Positions 1-9,223 of a DNA stretch of 64,000 nucleotides are shown piece by piece; the first letter of the stretch is position 1, and the number at the start of each line of letters is the position of its first letter. Under the pieces are notes generated by a model. It searched no databases. It worked only from the letters and a program-made list of their open reading frames with translations, and had not been told where the DNA came from. Position numbers and translations under genes: made by a program. The stretch is from Phosphoribacter sp037045055. Lineage in GTDB: Bacteria > Actinomycetota > Actinomycetes > Actinomycetales > Dermatophilaceae. The stretch spans positions 310,001 through 374,000 of the forward strand of contig JBAOHJ010000001.1 of assembly GCA_037045055.1 (NCBI GenBank), given 5' to 3'.

Positions 1-1049
1 GCGGCGCCGGCGGTCGGCGCGGCGGCGGTGGTCGGGCCAGCGGGGGACGGGGCGGCGGCGGCCGCCGTGGCGCTCTGGGCCGCGGTCTTGGCGACGTGCC
101 GGGCCAGCTCGCGCAGGGCCGGCTCGCCGCGACGCAGGTCGACCAGCAACGGGGTGGCGATGAAGATCGACGAGTAGGCACCGACGCCGATGCCGACGAA
201 CAGCGCCAGCGACAGGTCCAGCAGGGTGCCCGGCCCGAGCTTGGCGAAGCCCACGACGAGGATCGCCAGGATCGGCAGCAACGCCACCACGGTGGTGTTG
301 ATGGAGCGGACCAGGGTCTGGTTGACCGCACGGTTGGCCGCTTGGGCGTAGGACATCCGTCGGCTGCCGATCGCCTCGGCGGTGTTCTCGCGGACCTTGT
401 CGAAGACCACGACCGTGTCGTAGAGGGAGTAGCCGAGGATGGTGAGGAAACCGATCATCGACGACGGGGTGATCTCGAAGCCGGCCAGCGCGTAGATGCC
501 CACGGTGATGACCAGGTCGTGCAGCAGGGCCGCGAGCCCGGCCAGCGCCATCTTCCAGGTGCGGAAGTAGATCGCCATCACCAGGGCGACGAGCAGCAAG
601 AACACGATGAGCGCCTGCAAGGCCTTCTGGCTCACCGACTCGCCCCAGGACGGGCCGATGAGCGAGGCCGAGACGCTGTCCGAGCCGACCCCGAAGGCCT
701 TGCCCAGGGCCGCCTTGGCGGCGTCGTTCTTGTCGTTGGCCGCCTCGGTCTGCACCCGCACCGTGCTGCCGCCGATGACGCTGGCCAGGACGTTGCCGGG
801 GATGCCGGCCTCGACGATCGCCTCCCGGGCCCGCTGCTCGTAGCCGGAGGTGTCGGACACCCCGGACAGGCGGAACTCCGACCCCCCGCGGAACTCGATG
901 CCGAAGTTCAGCCCGCGCACCATGATGCCGACCAACGCCAGCGCGATGAAGATCGCCGAGAAGGCGTACCAGCGCTTCTGCCGGCCGATGAAGTCGACCG
1001 AGCGGCGCCCGGTGTAGAGGTCGTTGCCCAGCTGTGCCACGCCGATCAT
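1..1049 (-). CDS. secF: Protein translocase subunit SecF (3' end outside window)
   Basis: SecF is the inner-membrane partner of SecD and uses the proton gradient to help pull secreted proteins through SecYEG. About 349 residues are visible, beginning MIGVAQLGNDLYTGRR, and the frame is still open at the left edge. The SecF signature GYSLYDTVVVFDKVREN is present, with a first membrane segment followed by a periplasmic loop and a C-terminal five-helix bundle. The visible C-terminus becomes Ala/Pro/Thr-rich. The ATG overlaps the secD stop by 4 nt (ATGA), so the two are translationally coupled. Identification is firm; only the C-terminal end is unknown. Confidence 0.95.
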   Translation of the reverse strand, partial: MIGVAQLGNDLYTGRRSVDFIGRQKRWYAFSAIFIALALVGIMVRGLNFGIEFRGGSEFRLSGVSDTSGYEQRAREAIVEAGIPGNVLASVIGGSTVRVQTEAANDKNDAAKAALGKAFGVGSDSVSASLIGPSWGESVSQKALQALIVFLLLVALVMAIYFRTWKMALAGLAALLHDLVITVGIYALAGFEITPSSMIGFLTILGYSLYDTVVVFDKVRENTAEAIGSRRMSYAQAANRAVNQTLVRSINTTVVALLPILAILVVGFAKLGPGTLLDLSLALFVGIGVGAYSSIFIATPLLVDLRRGEPALRELARHVAKTAAQSATAAAAAPSPAGPTTAAAPTAGA

Positions 1050-2845
1050 GCGCCCGCCCCCGGCGCTGGGGTGGGGGTGGCGAACCGGCCCCGGCCCAGG
1101 TAGCGGGTGGTGGCCCCCAGCCGCCTCGGGTCCAGCCCCGACCAGCGGTGCCCACCGCCGAAGAACCGCGTGTGCGCCAGCAGCGCGACGACCGGGTGGG
1201 TGAAGAGGAACACCACCGCCAGGTCGATGAGGGTGGTCACCCCGAGGGTGAAGGCGAACCCCCGGACGTTGCTCGCGGCCAGGGCGTAGAGGACCACCGC
1301 GGCCAGGACGTTGACCGCATCCCCGGCGAGGATGGTCCGGCGGGCTCGCGCCCACCCGGCCTCGACTGCGGTGACCAGGCCTCGGCCCTCGCGGACCTCG
1401 TCGCGGACCCGCTCGAAGAAGACGATGAACGAGTCGGCGGTGACACCGATGGCGACGATGACGCCGGTGACCCCGGCCATGGTGAGCCGGAAGTTGTATG
1501 CCGTGCCCAGCAGGGTGAGCACGGCATAGGTGATCACCGCGGCGATGAGCAGGGACGCGACCGTGACCATCCCGAGCAGCCGGTACTGCACGAACGAGTA
1601 GACGAAGACCAGCACCATCCCGATGGCTCCGGCGAGCAGGCCCAGGGCCAGCTGCTCCTTGCCCAGGGTCGGGCTGATGTCGTCCTGGGTCTGCAGCCGG
1701 AAGGACATCGGCAGGGCACCGAACTTCAGCTGCTGGGCGAGCGCGCGCGCCGAGTCCAGCGTGAACGACCCGGTGATGCTGGCCCGGCCGTCGGTGATCA
1801 CCGCGTTGGTCGACGGGGCCGAGATGACCTGCTTGTCCAGGACGATGGCGAACCGGTTGCGGGTCTCGTCGGACTTCAGACCCATGAGTCGGGTGGTGAC
1901 GGCCGCGAACTTCTTCGCGCCGTCTCCGTTGAGGGTGAGCCGGACCTCGACGATGCTCGTCGGTGCCCCGGTGGAGGTGGTCTGGTAGCCCGAGGCGGCG
2001 TCGGCGATGTCGGTGCCGTCGAGCTCGACCGGGCCGAGGATGTACTTCTCGCGGCGGTCGGTCGAGCAGGTCACCAGGGGCACCGCCGGGTCGTCGACGA
2101 TGTCGGTGATGGCCCCCGGTTTGGCGCAGTCCAGTGCGGTGTACTGGGTGGTCAGCGCCGGGGTGATCCAGGCGGTGTCGCTGGGATCGGCAGGCCCGCC
2201 GGCGGTGCCGGTGCCGGTGGCCGGGGCGGTCGGCGCAGATGCGGTGCCGGTGGCCGGGCCGGTCGACGGGGAGGGGGTGGGATCGTCGGCGACGAAGGCC
2301 GGGGGGACCACCGCGCCGCCGGCGCCGGTGCTGGGCTCGGCGGGCGTGGCGGGGTCCATGGTGAACAGCGGCGGCGGGGTCGCGGGGGTGGTCGGTGTCG
2401 CGGTGGCCGGGGCGCTGGCAGTGGCCGTGGGCGTGGGCTCGGGGATGCCCGACCCGGCGACCAGGACCGGACGGAAGCGCAGCTGCGAGGGCTTGCGGAT
2501 CGCGTCGAGGGTCTTGGCGTCGGGCTGCCCCGGGATCGAGATGACGATGTTGCGCCCGCCCTGGGTGGCGATCTCGGACTCGGCGACCCCGTTGGAGTCG
2601 ACCCGCTGGACGATGATGTCGCGGGCCTTGTCCAGCTGACCGGCGCTGACCGGCGCATTGGGATCGGCCAGGACCGGCTCGAGGACCATCTGGGTGCCGC
2701 CCTCCAAATCCAGCCCGAGCTTCGGGGTGGCCTGGGCGTTGCCCCACCGGACCCCGACGGCGATGAGGCCGAAGAGCAGCACCACGAGGACCGCGAGCGC
2801 GCTGAGCACGCGGCGAGGGCCGCGGGTGCGAGGGTTGCGCGGCAT
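1046..2845 (-). CDS. secD: Protein translocase subunit SecD
   Basis: SecD is the large subunit of the SecDF export motor. The 599-aa protein has an N-terminal membrane helix (about 13-32), the P1 periplasmic region starting LGLDLEGGTQ, and a C-terminal RND-type membrane bundle (about 400-570). Between residues about 131 and 222 the periplasmic domain holds a long insert rich in Pro, Thr, Ala and Ser, a low-complexity linker also common in actinomycete SecD. The ATG lies inside a GGTATGCCG word. It lies 7 nt from yajC and overlaps secF by 4 nt. Confidence 0.95.
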   Translation of the reverse strand: MPRNPRTRGPRRVLSALAVLVVLLFGLIAVGVRWGNAQATPKLGLDLEGGTQMVLEPVLADPNAPVSAGQLDKARDIIVQRVDSNGVAESEIATQGGRNIVISIPGQPDAKTLDAIRKPSQLRFRPVLVAGSGIPEPTPTATASAPATATPTTPATPPPLFTMDPATPAEPSTGAGGAVVPPAFVADDPTPSPSTGPATGTASAPTAPATGTGTAGGPADPSDTAWITPALTTQYTALDCAKPGAITDIVDDPAVPLVTCSTDRREKYILGPVELDGTDIADAASGYQTTSTGAPTSIVEVRLTLNGDGAKKFAAVTTRLMGLKSDETRNRFAIVLDKQVISAPSTNAVITDGRASITGSFTLDSARALAQQLKFGALPMSFRLQTQDDISPTLGKEQLALGLLAGAIGMVLVFVYSFVQYRLLGMVTVASLLIAAVITYAVLTLLGTAYNFRLTMAGVTGVIVAIGVTADSFIVFFERVRDEVREGRGLVTAVEAGWARARRTILAGDAVNVLAAVVLYALAASNVRGFAFTLGVTTLIDLAVVFLFTHPVVALLAHTRFFGGGHRWSGLDPRRLGATTRYLGRGRFATPTPAPGAGA

Positions 2846-2852
2846 ACCGGGC

Positions 2853-3149
2853 CTACTGCCCGGCGGGGGGTGGCTCGGCGGGTCCGGCCGCGCGGTTGAG
2901 CACGGCGTCCACGGCGCGCCGGTCGAACCGGACGACGACGCCGTCGGCCACCCGGAGGCTCATGGTCTGCTCGTCCAAGGCGGTGACCGTGCCGAGCATC
3001 CCCGAGGTGGTGCGGATCTCGTCGCCGACTCCGAGGGAGGCCTGCATCGTCTGCAGGTCACGCACGCGGCGGCGCTGGGTCAGCACGAGGTAGCCGATGA
3101 ACAGCACGGGCAGCAGCAGGATCAGCAACGATCCCGAGTCGCTAAGCAT
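2853..3149 (-). CDS. yajC: Preprotein translocase accessory subunit YajC
   Basis: YajC is a small single-pass membrane protein that associates with SecDF. The 98-aa product has one N-terminal helix (about 7-23, LLILLLPVLFIGYLVL), a basic stop-transfer (QRRR), then a soluble domain with the family's GDEIRTTSGMLGTV segment. The C-terminus is short and Pro-rich. It is the first gene of a yajC-secD-secF unit, 120 nt downstream of ruvB, as in most actinomycetes. Confidence 0.93.
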   Translation of the reverse strand: MLSDSGSLLILLLPVLFIGYLVLTQRRRVRDLQTMQASLGVGDEIRTTSGMLGTVTALDEQTMSLRVADGVVVRFDRRAVDAVLNRAAGPAEPPPAGQ

Positions 3150-3271
3150 GGTGTTTCCTTGTCAGACTGGCGGGGCCCTGGGGCGCCCTGCGACACGCCC
3201 AGCGACCCATTCTGACCCATCCGGGCGCCTCGACGCGAAACGGCCCGCCGTGTGTCCGCGTCCGGCGCGGG

Positions 3272-4369
3272 TCAGCCGCCCAGCCGGCCCGGCTCGGGTG
3301 GCTCGGGAAGCAAACTGGCCTGGTATGCCGCGCCCCCGGCCGGCGGCGCGAGGCCGAGGTGCTCCCAGGCCAATGGGGTGGCGGCCCGGCCTCGCGGCGT
3401 GCGCACGACCAGGCCCTCGCGCACGAGGAACGGCTCGGCGACGGTCTCGACGGTGTCGGGCTCCTCACCGACGGCGACCGCGAGGTTGCCCACCCCCACC
3501 GGGCCGCCGCCGAAGCGCCGGCACAGCGCATCCAGGACGGCGCGATCGAGGCGGTCCAGACCGCGGTCGTCGACGTCGAACAGGCGCAGGGCGGCGTGCG
3601 CGGCGGCCAGGTCGACGACACCGTCGCCGTGGATCTGCGACCAGTCGCGCACCCGTCTCAGCAGGCGGTTGGCGATCCGGGGCGTGCCCCGGGAGCGTCC
3701 GGCGATCTGCGCGATGCCCGCGTCGTGAGCCTGCACCCCCAGCAGTCCGGCCGACCGCCGCAGGATCGTCACGAGGTCCGCGGTGGCGTAGAACTCCAGG
3801 TGGCCGGTGAAGCCGAACCGGTCCCGCAGCGGCGCGGGCAGCAGCCCCGAGCGGGTGGTCGCCCCGACGACCGTGAACGGCGGCAGCTCCAGCGGGATCG
3901 CCGTGGCGCCCGGGCCCTTGCCGACGACGACGTCGACCCGGAAGTCCTCCATGGCCAGGTAGAGCATCTCCTCGGCGGCCCGGGCCATCCGGTGGATCTC
4001 GTCGAGGAAGAGCACCTCCCCCTCGGCCAGGGAGGACAGGATCGAGGCGAGATCCCCGGCGTGCTGGATCGCCGGACCGCTGGTCACCCGGATCGGTTGC
4101 TCCAGCTCGGCGGCGACGATCATCGCCAGGGTGGTCTTGCCCAGACCCGGCGGGCCGGACAGCAGGATGTGGTCGGGCGCGCCGCCGCGGCGGCGCGCCG
4201 CCTCCAGGACCAAGCCGAGCTGATCGCGGACCCGGCCCTGACCGGGGAAGTCGGCGAGCCGACGGGGCCGCAGGGCGGCCTCGACCTGGCGCTCGCGCTC
4301 CTCGCCGCGGGCGTCCACCACCCGGGCGGTGGCCTCGACGGACCGCTCGTCCCAGGGCTCGTCGCCCAT
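3272..4369 (-). CDS. ruvB: Holliday junction branch-migration DNA helicase RuvB
   Basis: RuvB is the hexameric AAA+ motor that drives branch migration on RuvA-bound Holliday junctions. Walker A (GPPGLGKTT), Walker B (LFLDEIHR), sensor I (GATTRSGLL) and the arginine-finger region (RDRF) are visible, followed by the winged-helix C-terminal domain. The frame is open further upstream, but MGDEPWDE at 4369 follows GAGGAG at good spacing, giving 365 aa, the usual length. It starts 1 nt after the ruvA stop. Confidence 0.96.
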   Translation of the reverse strand: MGDEPWDERSVEATARVVDARGEERERQVEAALRPRRLADFPGQGRVRDQLGLVLEAARRRGGAPDHILLSGPPGLGKTTLAMIVAAELEQPIRVTSGPAIQHAGDLASILSSLAEGEVLFLDEIHRMARAAEEMLYLAMEDFRVDVVVGKGPGATAIPLELPPFTVVGATTRSGLLPAPLRDRFGFTGHLEFYATADLVTILRRSAGLLGVQAHDAGIAQIAGRSRGTPRIANRLLRRVRDWSQIHGDGVVDLAAAHAALRLFDVDDRGLDRLDRAVLDALCRRFGGGPVGVGNLAVAVGEEPDTVETVAEPFLVREGLVVRTPRGRAATPLAWEHLGLAPPAGGAAYQASLLPEPPEPGRLGG

Positions 4370-4370
4370 G

Positions 4371-4973
4371 TCAACTCCTCGCCAGGGTGCGCAGCGCGGC
4401 CCGCAACAGCTCGGACACCGTGGCGCCCGGCCCGGCCTGCGGGGTGACGGCGTCGAGCGCCTCGTCGGCCTGCTTCGCGCTCCACCCGAGCCCGAGGAGC
4501 GCCTCGCGCACCGGGCCCCGCAAGTCTGCGCCCGCACCGGTCGGCGGCGCGACACCGGCCGCACCCTCGCCGAGGGCGCCCATCCGGTCGCGCAGCTCCA
4601 GGCAGATCCGTTGGGCCACCTTGGGGCCGATGCCCGGCACCCGGGTCAGGGTCTTGACCTCCCCTCGGGCCACCGCGGCACGCAGCACGTCCGGGGGGTG
4701 GACGGCGAGCATCGCCAGCGCGAGCCGGGGCCCGACCCCGGACACCGTCTGCATCGTCTCGAACACCCGGCGCGCCTCGTCGTCGTCGAAGCCGTAGAGG
4801 GTCAGCGAGTCCTCCCGGACGACCAGACAGGTGTGCACGAGGGCCGAGGACCCGGCGCGGTGCGCGGCGGCCACGGCCGGCGTCGTGTGCACGAGTAGCC
4901 CGACCCCGCCCACGTCGAGGACCACGCGGTCCAGGCCGACCTGCAGGACGTTGCCGCGCACCGAGCTGATCAT
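4371..4973 (-). CDS. ruvA: Holliday junction DNA-binding protein RuvA
   Basis: RuvA tetramers clamp the four-way junction and load RuvB. The 200-aa protein has the N-terminal OB fold (MISSVRGNVLQVG), two helix-hairpin-helix motifs (SGVGPRLAL and PGIGPKVAQ) and a C-terminal RuvB-binding domain (ALLGLGWSAKQADEAL). Its ATG overlaps the ruvC stop by 4 nt, and ruvB follows after 1 nt. Confidence 0.95.
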   Translation of the reverse strand: MISSVRGNVLQVGLDRVVLDVGGVGLLVHTTPAVAAAHRAGSSALVHTCLVVREDSLTLYGFDDDEARRVFETMQTVSGVGPRLALAMLAVHPPDVLRAAVARGEVKTLTRVPGIGPKVAQRICLELRDRMGALGEGAAGVAPPTGAGADLRGPVREALLGLGWSAKQADEALDAVTPQAGPGATVSELLRAALRTLARS

Positions 4974-5512
4974 CGGGCCCGCTCCCCCACCCGCGTCGCG
5001 GTATGCCGCGCCAGCGCACCGTCGAGTCGCTCCTGGGCCGAGGCGCGCCACAGGTGGCAGATCGCCAGGGCCAGCGCATCGGCCGCGTCGGCGGGTCGGG
5101 GCCGGTCGGGCAGGCGCAACAGTCGGGTGACCATGGCGGTGACCTGGGCCTTGTCTGCCCGCCCGCTGCCGGTGACGGCGGCCTTGACCTCGGTCGGGGT
5201 GTGGAGGTGCACCGGGATGCCGTGCTGGGCGGCGGCGAGCATCGCCATCGCGCCGGCCTGGGCGGTGCCCATGACCGACAGGACGTTGACGTCGGCGAAC
5301 ACCCGCTCGACGGCCACCGCGTCCGGGCGGTGAGTCTGCATCCACCGGGCCAGCTCGCGGTGCAGGGCGTGCAGGCGCTGGGGGGTGGGGTCGGACCGGT
5401 CGGTGCGCAGCACGTCGACAGCGAGCATCCGCAGCGGGCGGCCCGCCTCGCCCTCGACGACACCGATGCCGCAGCGGGTCAGCCCGGGGTCGACACCGAG
5501 CACGCGCGGCAC
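4970..5512 (-). CDS. ruvC: Crossover junction endodeoxyribonuclease RuvC
   Basis: RuvC is the dimeric Holliday junction resolvase. The acidic catalytic residues sit in GVDPGLTRCG, AVERVF and DAADALALAICH, an RNase H fold. An ATG 16 codons upstream is in frame, but the GTG at 5512 is preferred: AAGGAGG precedes it with 6-nt spacing and the protein then begins right before the catalytic strand. This gives 180 aa. The Shine-Dalgarno runs straight into a GGTATGCCG word. Confidence 0.94.
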   Translation of the reverse strand: MPRVLGVDPGLTRCGIGVVEGEAGRPLRMLAVDVLRTDRSDPTPQRLHALHRELARWMQTHRPDAVAVERVFADVNVLSVMGTAQAGAMAMLAAAQHGIPVHLHTPTEVKAAVTGSGRADKAQVTAMVTRLLRLPDRPRPADAADALALAICHLWRASAQERLDGALARHTATRVGERAR

Positions 5513-5518
5513 GGCATA

Positions 5519-5525
5519 CCTCCTT
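5519..5525 (-). promoter_or_regulatory. Strong ribosome binding site that sets the ruvC start
   Basis: AAGGAGG on the minus strand lies 6 nt before the GTG at 5512. It supports GTG over the upstream in-frame ATG. The last GG of the site is also the first GG of a GGTATGCCG word. Confidence 0.7.
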
Positions 5526-5602
5526 CGCGGACCGGCACCGAACATCTGTTCGGACGCCACGGTACCGGGTGAGGAGGGCGTGACGACCGGCGACGCGCCG
5601 GG

Positions 5603-6358
5603 TCAGTCGGCGTCGAGCTGGGCGAGGACCTCGTCGCCGACCTCGCCGTTGGCCCAGACGTTCTGGACGTCGTCGCAGTCCTCCAGCGCGTCGACGACCC
5701 GGATCATCCTGCGGGCTCCGTCCAGGTCCAGCGGCACCTCGACGCTGGGCACGAACGAGGCCTCGGCGGAGTCGTAGTCGACCTGGGCGGCCTGCAGTGC
5801 GGTGCGGACCCCGACGACGTCCGAGGCCTCGCAGACGATCTCGTAGGACTCGCCGAGGTCGTTGATCTGCTCGGCCCCGGCGTCCAGGACGAGCTCGAGC
5901 AGGTCGTCCTCGCTCTGGGCGCCCTTGGGTACCATGACGACGCCCTTGCGGGCGAACAGGTAGGACACCGAGCCCGGATCGGCCAGCGACCCGCCGTTGC
6001 GGGCGAGCGCGGTGCGGACCTCTGCGGCGGCCCGGTTGCGGTTGTCGGTGAGGCATTCGATGAGCACGGCGACCCCGCCGGGGGCGTACCCCTCGTACAT
6101 GATCGTCTGCCAGTCGGCTCCGCCGGCCTCGGCGCCGGATCCCCGCTTGACCGCCCGGTCGATGTTGTCATTGGGGACCGAGGACTTCTTCGCCTTGTAG
6201 ATCGCGTCCCACAGCGTCGGGTTGCCGTCCGGGTCGCCGCCACCGGTGCGCGCCGCGACCTCGATGTTCTTGATGAGCTTGGCGAACAGCGTGCCGCGCT
6301 TGGCGTCCTTGGCCGCCTTCTGGTGCTTCGTCGTGGCCCACTTGGAGTGGCCGCTCAT
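5603..6358 (-). CDS. yebC: YebC/PmpR family transcriptional regulator
   Basis: Members of this DUF28 family bind DNA and/or the ribosome; some act as transcription factors and some relieve stalling at proline runs. The 251-aa protein begins with the hallmark MSGHSKW and contains the conserved KLIKNIEVAAR and VPNDNIDRAVKRG segments. It lies between pdxT and ruvC in the usual actinomycete order. The acidic C-terminus (QNVWANGEVGDEVLAQLDAD) is also typical. Confidence 0.94.
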   Translation of the reverse strand: MSGHSKWATTKHQKAAKDAKRGTLFAKLIKNIEVAARTGGGDPDGNPTLWDAIYKAKKSSVPNDNIDRAVKRGSGAEAGGADWQTIMYEGYAPGGVAVLIECLTDNRNRAAAEVRTALARNGGSLADPGSVSYLFARKGVVMVPKGAQSEDDLLELVLDAGAEQINDLGESYEIVCEASDVVGVRTALQAAQVDYDSAEASFVPSVEVPLDLDGARRMIRVVDALEDCDDVQNVWANGEVGDEVLAQLDAD

Positions 6359-6530
6359 GCCCTCACCTTCACCGTGTCGGCGCCTGTCGGCGCGGCCGCG
6401 GATGTCGCGGCGTCCCGGACAACGGCGTCGATCCTACCGGGACCCGGGCCGGCGCCCCGCCGGGACGACGGGACGACGGCGGGGTCGGCGGGGTCGGGTG
6501 GGTCCGCGGGTGCTGTCCTCGACGCCCGAG

Positions 6531-7133
6531 CTACCCGGCCCGGCGCACCAGGTCGACGAACTGCGCGTGGATGCGATGGTCGCCGGTCACCTCGGGGTGG
6601 AACGCCGTGGCGAGCAGCGACCCTTGCCGGACGGCCACGCCGCGGCCTCGGCCGCCCACGCTCACCCGGGCGAGGACCTCCACGCCCGGGCCGGCCTGCT
6701 CGACCCACGGCGCCCGGATGAACACCCCCCGCACCGGCGCGTCCAGACCCGCATACCGCAGGTCCTGCTCGAAGGAGTCCGACTGCCGCCCGAAGGCGTT
6801 GCGCCGCACGGTGACGTCGAGCCCGCCCAGGGTCCGCTGGCCGGGCTCTGCGCCGATCACCCGGTCGGCGAGCAGGATCATCCCCGCGCACGACCCGTAT
6901 GCCGCCATCCCGGCCCGCAGCGCCGCCCGGATGGGCTCGACCAGCTCGAACGCACGCAGCAGCTTGTCGATGACCGTGGACTCCCCGCCGGGCAGGACCA
7001 GCCCGTGCAGGCCGGCCAGCTCACGCTCTCGGCGCACCGTGACGCCGTGCGCTCCGGCAGCGGCCAGCGCGCCGAGGTGCTCGGGCACGTCCCCCTGCAC
7101 GGCGAGGACGCCGATCGTCGGCCAGCTGACCAC
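6531..7133 (-). CDS. pdxT: PLP synthase glutaminase subunit PdxT
   Basis: PdxT releases ammonia from glutamine and channels it to PdxS for pyridoxal 5'-phosphate synthesis. The 200-aa class I amidotransferase has the LPGGEST oxyanion segment, the nucleophile Cys in YGSCAGMILL, and the His-Glu pair in AFHPEVTGD. Normally it follows pdxS directly; here a small secreted-protein gene lies between them. Confidence 0.95.
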   Translation of the reverse strand: MVSWPTIGVLAVQGDVPEHLGALAAAGAHGVTVRRERELAGLHGLVLPGGESTVIDKLLRAFELVEPIRAALRAGMAAYGSCAGMILLADRVIGAEPGQRTLGGLDVTVRRNAFGRQSDSFEQDLRYAGLDAPVRGVFIRAPWVEQAGPGVEVLARVSVGGRGRGVAVRQGSLLATAFHPEVTGDHRIHAQFVDLVRRAG

Positions 7134-7229
7134 GACGGGCCAGCCTAGTGGGGTGGCCTTGCCTGCGGCCCCGCCGCGTCGCCGACGGCCCGCGCCGGAC
7201 CCGCCCGCCCGGGCGGTCTCAGGGCGGGC

Positions 7230-7544
7230 TCAGACCAGCTCGGGCCACGCGTCCACCGGGTAGTAGTACGACCCGCAGTTGGCCACCGACCACCGGTCGC
7301 CACCCTGGACCAGCCATGCTCCGCGCGTGGTGTACTGCCGCCCGGAGAACTCGTGCTCGCACACCACGGCGACCCGGAAGTAGGTGCCGGCCGCGGATCG
7401 CGGGCACCAGGTCTGGTATCCCTTCCCCGAGGCCGTCGGGTAGAGGTAACAGTCGCCGACGGCCGCCTGGGCCTGGGCGGGCACGGCCACCGCCATGGCC
7501 GAGCCGAACACGGCAGTGGCCAGAACACGGGTCAGGACCTTCAT
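7230..7544 (-). CDS. Small secreted protein of unknown function
   Basis: The protein is 104 aa with a clear signal peptide: basic MKVLTR, a hydrophobic stretch, and a likely cleavage after AQAQA near residue 28. The mature part of about 76 aa contains four Cys (one each in VGDCYL, TWCPRS, VVCEHE and VANCGS), consistent with two disulfides, and is rich in Tyr and Trp. A GGAGG site precedes the ATG at 7544. I do not recognise the family. Confidence 0.75.
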   Translation of the reverse strand: MKVLTRVLATAVFGSAMAVAVPAQAQAAVGDCYLYPTASGKGYQTWCPRSAAGTYFRVAVVCEHEFSGRQYTTRGAWLVQGGDRWSVANCGSYYYPVDAWPELV

Positions 7545-7653
7545 GAGCGCCTCCCTGTCGCTGTGGGGTCCGGACCATCGTAGGGGCCCGTTGGGCATCG
7601 GCGACAGGTGGGCAAGGTCAGCGACGACGTGGCGGGCCCGACGGGCCGTGCCG

Positions 7654-8547
7654 TCACCAGCCCCGCTCGGCCAGCCGGTGCGGCTGGGCGAGGTCCTCGA
7701 CGTTGATGCCCACCATGGCCTCGCCCAGTCCACGGGACACTTTGGCGACGACGTCGGGGTCGTCGTGGAACGTCGTCGCCGTGACGATCGCCTCGGCCCG
7801 CCGAGCCGGGTTGCCGGACTTGAAGATGCCCGACCCGACGAACACCCCCTCGGCGCCCAGCTGCATCATCATCGCGGCGTCGGCCGGGGTGGCGATCCCC
7901 CCGGCGGTGAACAGGACCACCGGCAGCCGGCCCGCCCGGGCCACCTCCGCGACCAGGTCGTAGGGCGCCTGCAGGTCCTTGGCCGCGAGGTACAGCTCGT
8001 CGGGGCTCATCGAGCGCAGCCGGTGGATCTCCGCGCGGATCGCCCGCATGTGGGTCGTCGCGTTGGAGACGTCGCCGGTGCCGGCCTCGCCCTTGGAGCG
8101 GATCATCGCCGCGCCCTCGGTGATCCGCCGCAGCGCCTCGCCGAGGCTGGTCGCCCCGCAGACGAACGGCACGGTGAAGGCCCACTTGTCGATGTGGTGG
8201 GCGTAGTCGGCCGGGGTCAGCACCTCGGACTCGTCGACGTAGTCGACCCCGAGGCTCTGCAGCACCTGAGCCTCGACGAAATGCCCGATCCTGGCCTTGG
8301 CCATCACCGGGATGGAGACCGCGGCGATGATCCCGTCGATCATGTCCGGGTCGCTCATCCGGGACACGCCACCCTGCGCGCGGATGTCGGCCGGCACCCG
8401 CTCCAGGGCCATCACGGCCACCGCGCCGGCGTCCTGGGCGATCTTGGCCTGCTCCGGGGTGACCACGTCCATGATGACGCCGCCCTTGAGCATCTCGGCC
8501 ATGCCCCGCTTGACGCGGGTGGTCCCGGTGGTGGCTGCCTCGCCCAT
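7654..8547 (-). CDS. pdxS: PLP synthase lyase subunit PdxS
   Basis: PdxS condenses ribose 5-phosphate, glyceraldehyde 3-phosphate and ammonia to pyridoxal 5'-phosphate. The 297-aa TIM barrel has the conserved VKRGMAEMLKGGVIMDVV start, the KARIGHFVEAQ and DYVDESEVLTPAD loops, and GIATPADAAMMMQLGAEGVFVGSGIF motifs for phosphate binding. Family identity is unmistakable. pdxT lies downstream beyond one small gene. Confidence 0.97.
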   Translation of the reverse strand: MGEAATTGTTRVKRGMAEMLKGGVIMDVVTPEQAKIAQDAGAVAVMALERVPADIRAQGGVSRMSDPDMIDGIIAAVSIPVMAKARIGHFVEAQVLQSLGVDYVDESEVLTPADYAHHIDKWAFTVPFVCGATSLGEALRRITEGAAMIRSKGEAGTGDVSNATTHMRAIRAEIHRLRSMSPDELYLAAKDLQAPYDLVAEVARAGRLPVVLFTAGGIATPADAAMMMQLGAEGVFVGSGIFKSGNPARRAEAIVTATTFHDDPDVVAKVSRGLGEAMVGINVEDLAQPHRLAERGW

Positions 8548-8638
8548 GTGCCGTCCCGATCCTGTATGCCGCGCCGTCGCCTCCCGCGCCGGCCGTCGTC
8601 GAACCGTCCGAGGATACCGGCCGCCCGACGCCGCGCGG

Positions 8639-9223
8639 TCAGGGCCGCAGGGCCCCGGGCGCCTCGTCGGCGAACTCCACGGTCTGCGGCATCCTCGCGT
8701 GCCCGGCCAGCCGGAACAGCTTGACCACGTAGAGCCGGCGCACCCGGCGGGCCTCGGTGACCGCGTCGTTGTGGAAGCGCCGGGCCAGCTGCACCCGGGC
8801 CGCCGCGGAGGACACCCGGTGCAGGGCCACCTCGATGAGGTCGTCGTCGTCTGAGCGCAGCTGCGCCACCGTCTCGGGGCTCAGGGTGAGCTCCAGGGCC
8901 TCGGTGAGATCGGACTCCGCCGAACCGCGCTCGGTGGTGAACGCCTGGCGCTCGTGATCGGTGTCCTCCAGGGCCGCGCAGGCCAGTGACTCGCAGGCCG
9001 CGTCGGCGAGCATGAGGGCGCTGGCCGGGTCGAGCGCGCCGGAGTTGACCAGCTCCAGGGTGGCCTCGGCCCGCCGCACGAGCTGCGCGTCCAGGGCCGC
9101 GAGGGTCCCCTCGACGCGGGCGTGCAGGCGATCCAGGCGGGCCGCGCTGTAGGACAGCGTCCACGCGACGATCAGCACCACGACGACGGCGACGGCCGCC
9201 CAGTCCCCGAGCGCCACGCTCAC
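8639..9223 (-). CDS. LemA-like membrane-anchored hypothetical protein
   Basis: The 194-aa protein has one N-terminal membrane helix (about 9-25, AAVAVVVVLIVAWTLSY) followed by a mostly helical soluble domain (DRLHARVEGTLAALDAQLVRR) whose layout resembles LemA proteins. The GTG at 9223 overlaps the pimA stop (GTGA), and a second in-frame GTG lies two codons on. It is the last gene of the PIM block. LemA membership is inferred from layout and a weak motif only. Confidence 0.7.
   Translation of the reverse strand: MSVALGDWAAVAVVVVLIVAWTLSYSAARLDRLHARVEGTLAALDAQLVRRAEATLELVNSGALDPASALMLADAACESLACAALEDTDHERQAFTTERGSAESDLTEALELTLSPETVAQLRSDDDDLIEVALHRVSSAAARVQLARRFHNDAVTEARRVRRLYVVKLFRLAGHARMPQTVEFADEAPGALRP

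Noticed and set aside
1034..2899. Long plus-strand open frame of over 600 codons antisense to secD
   Set aside because: Low-complexity Gly/Arg/Asp composition without motifs; it mirrors the real SecD gene in a GC-rich genome.
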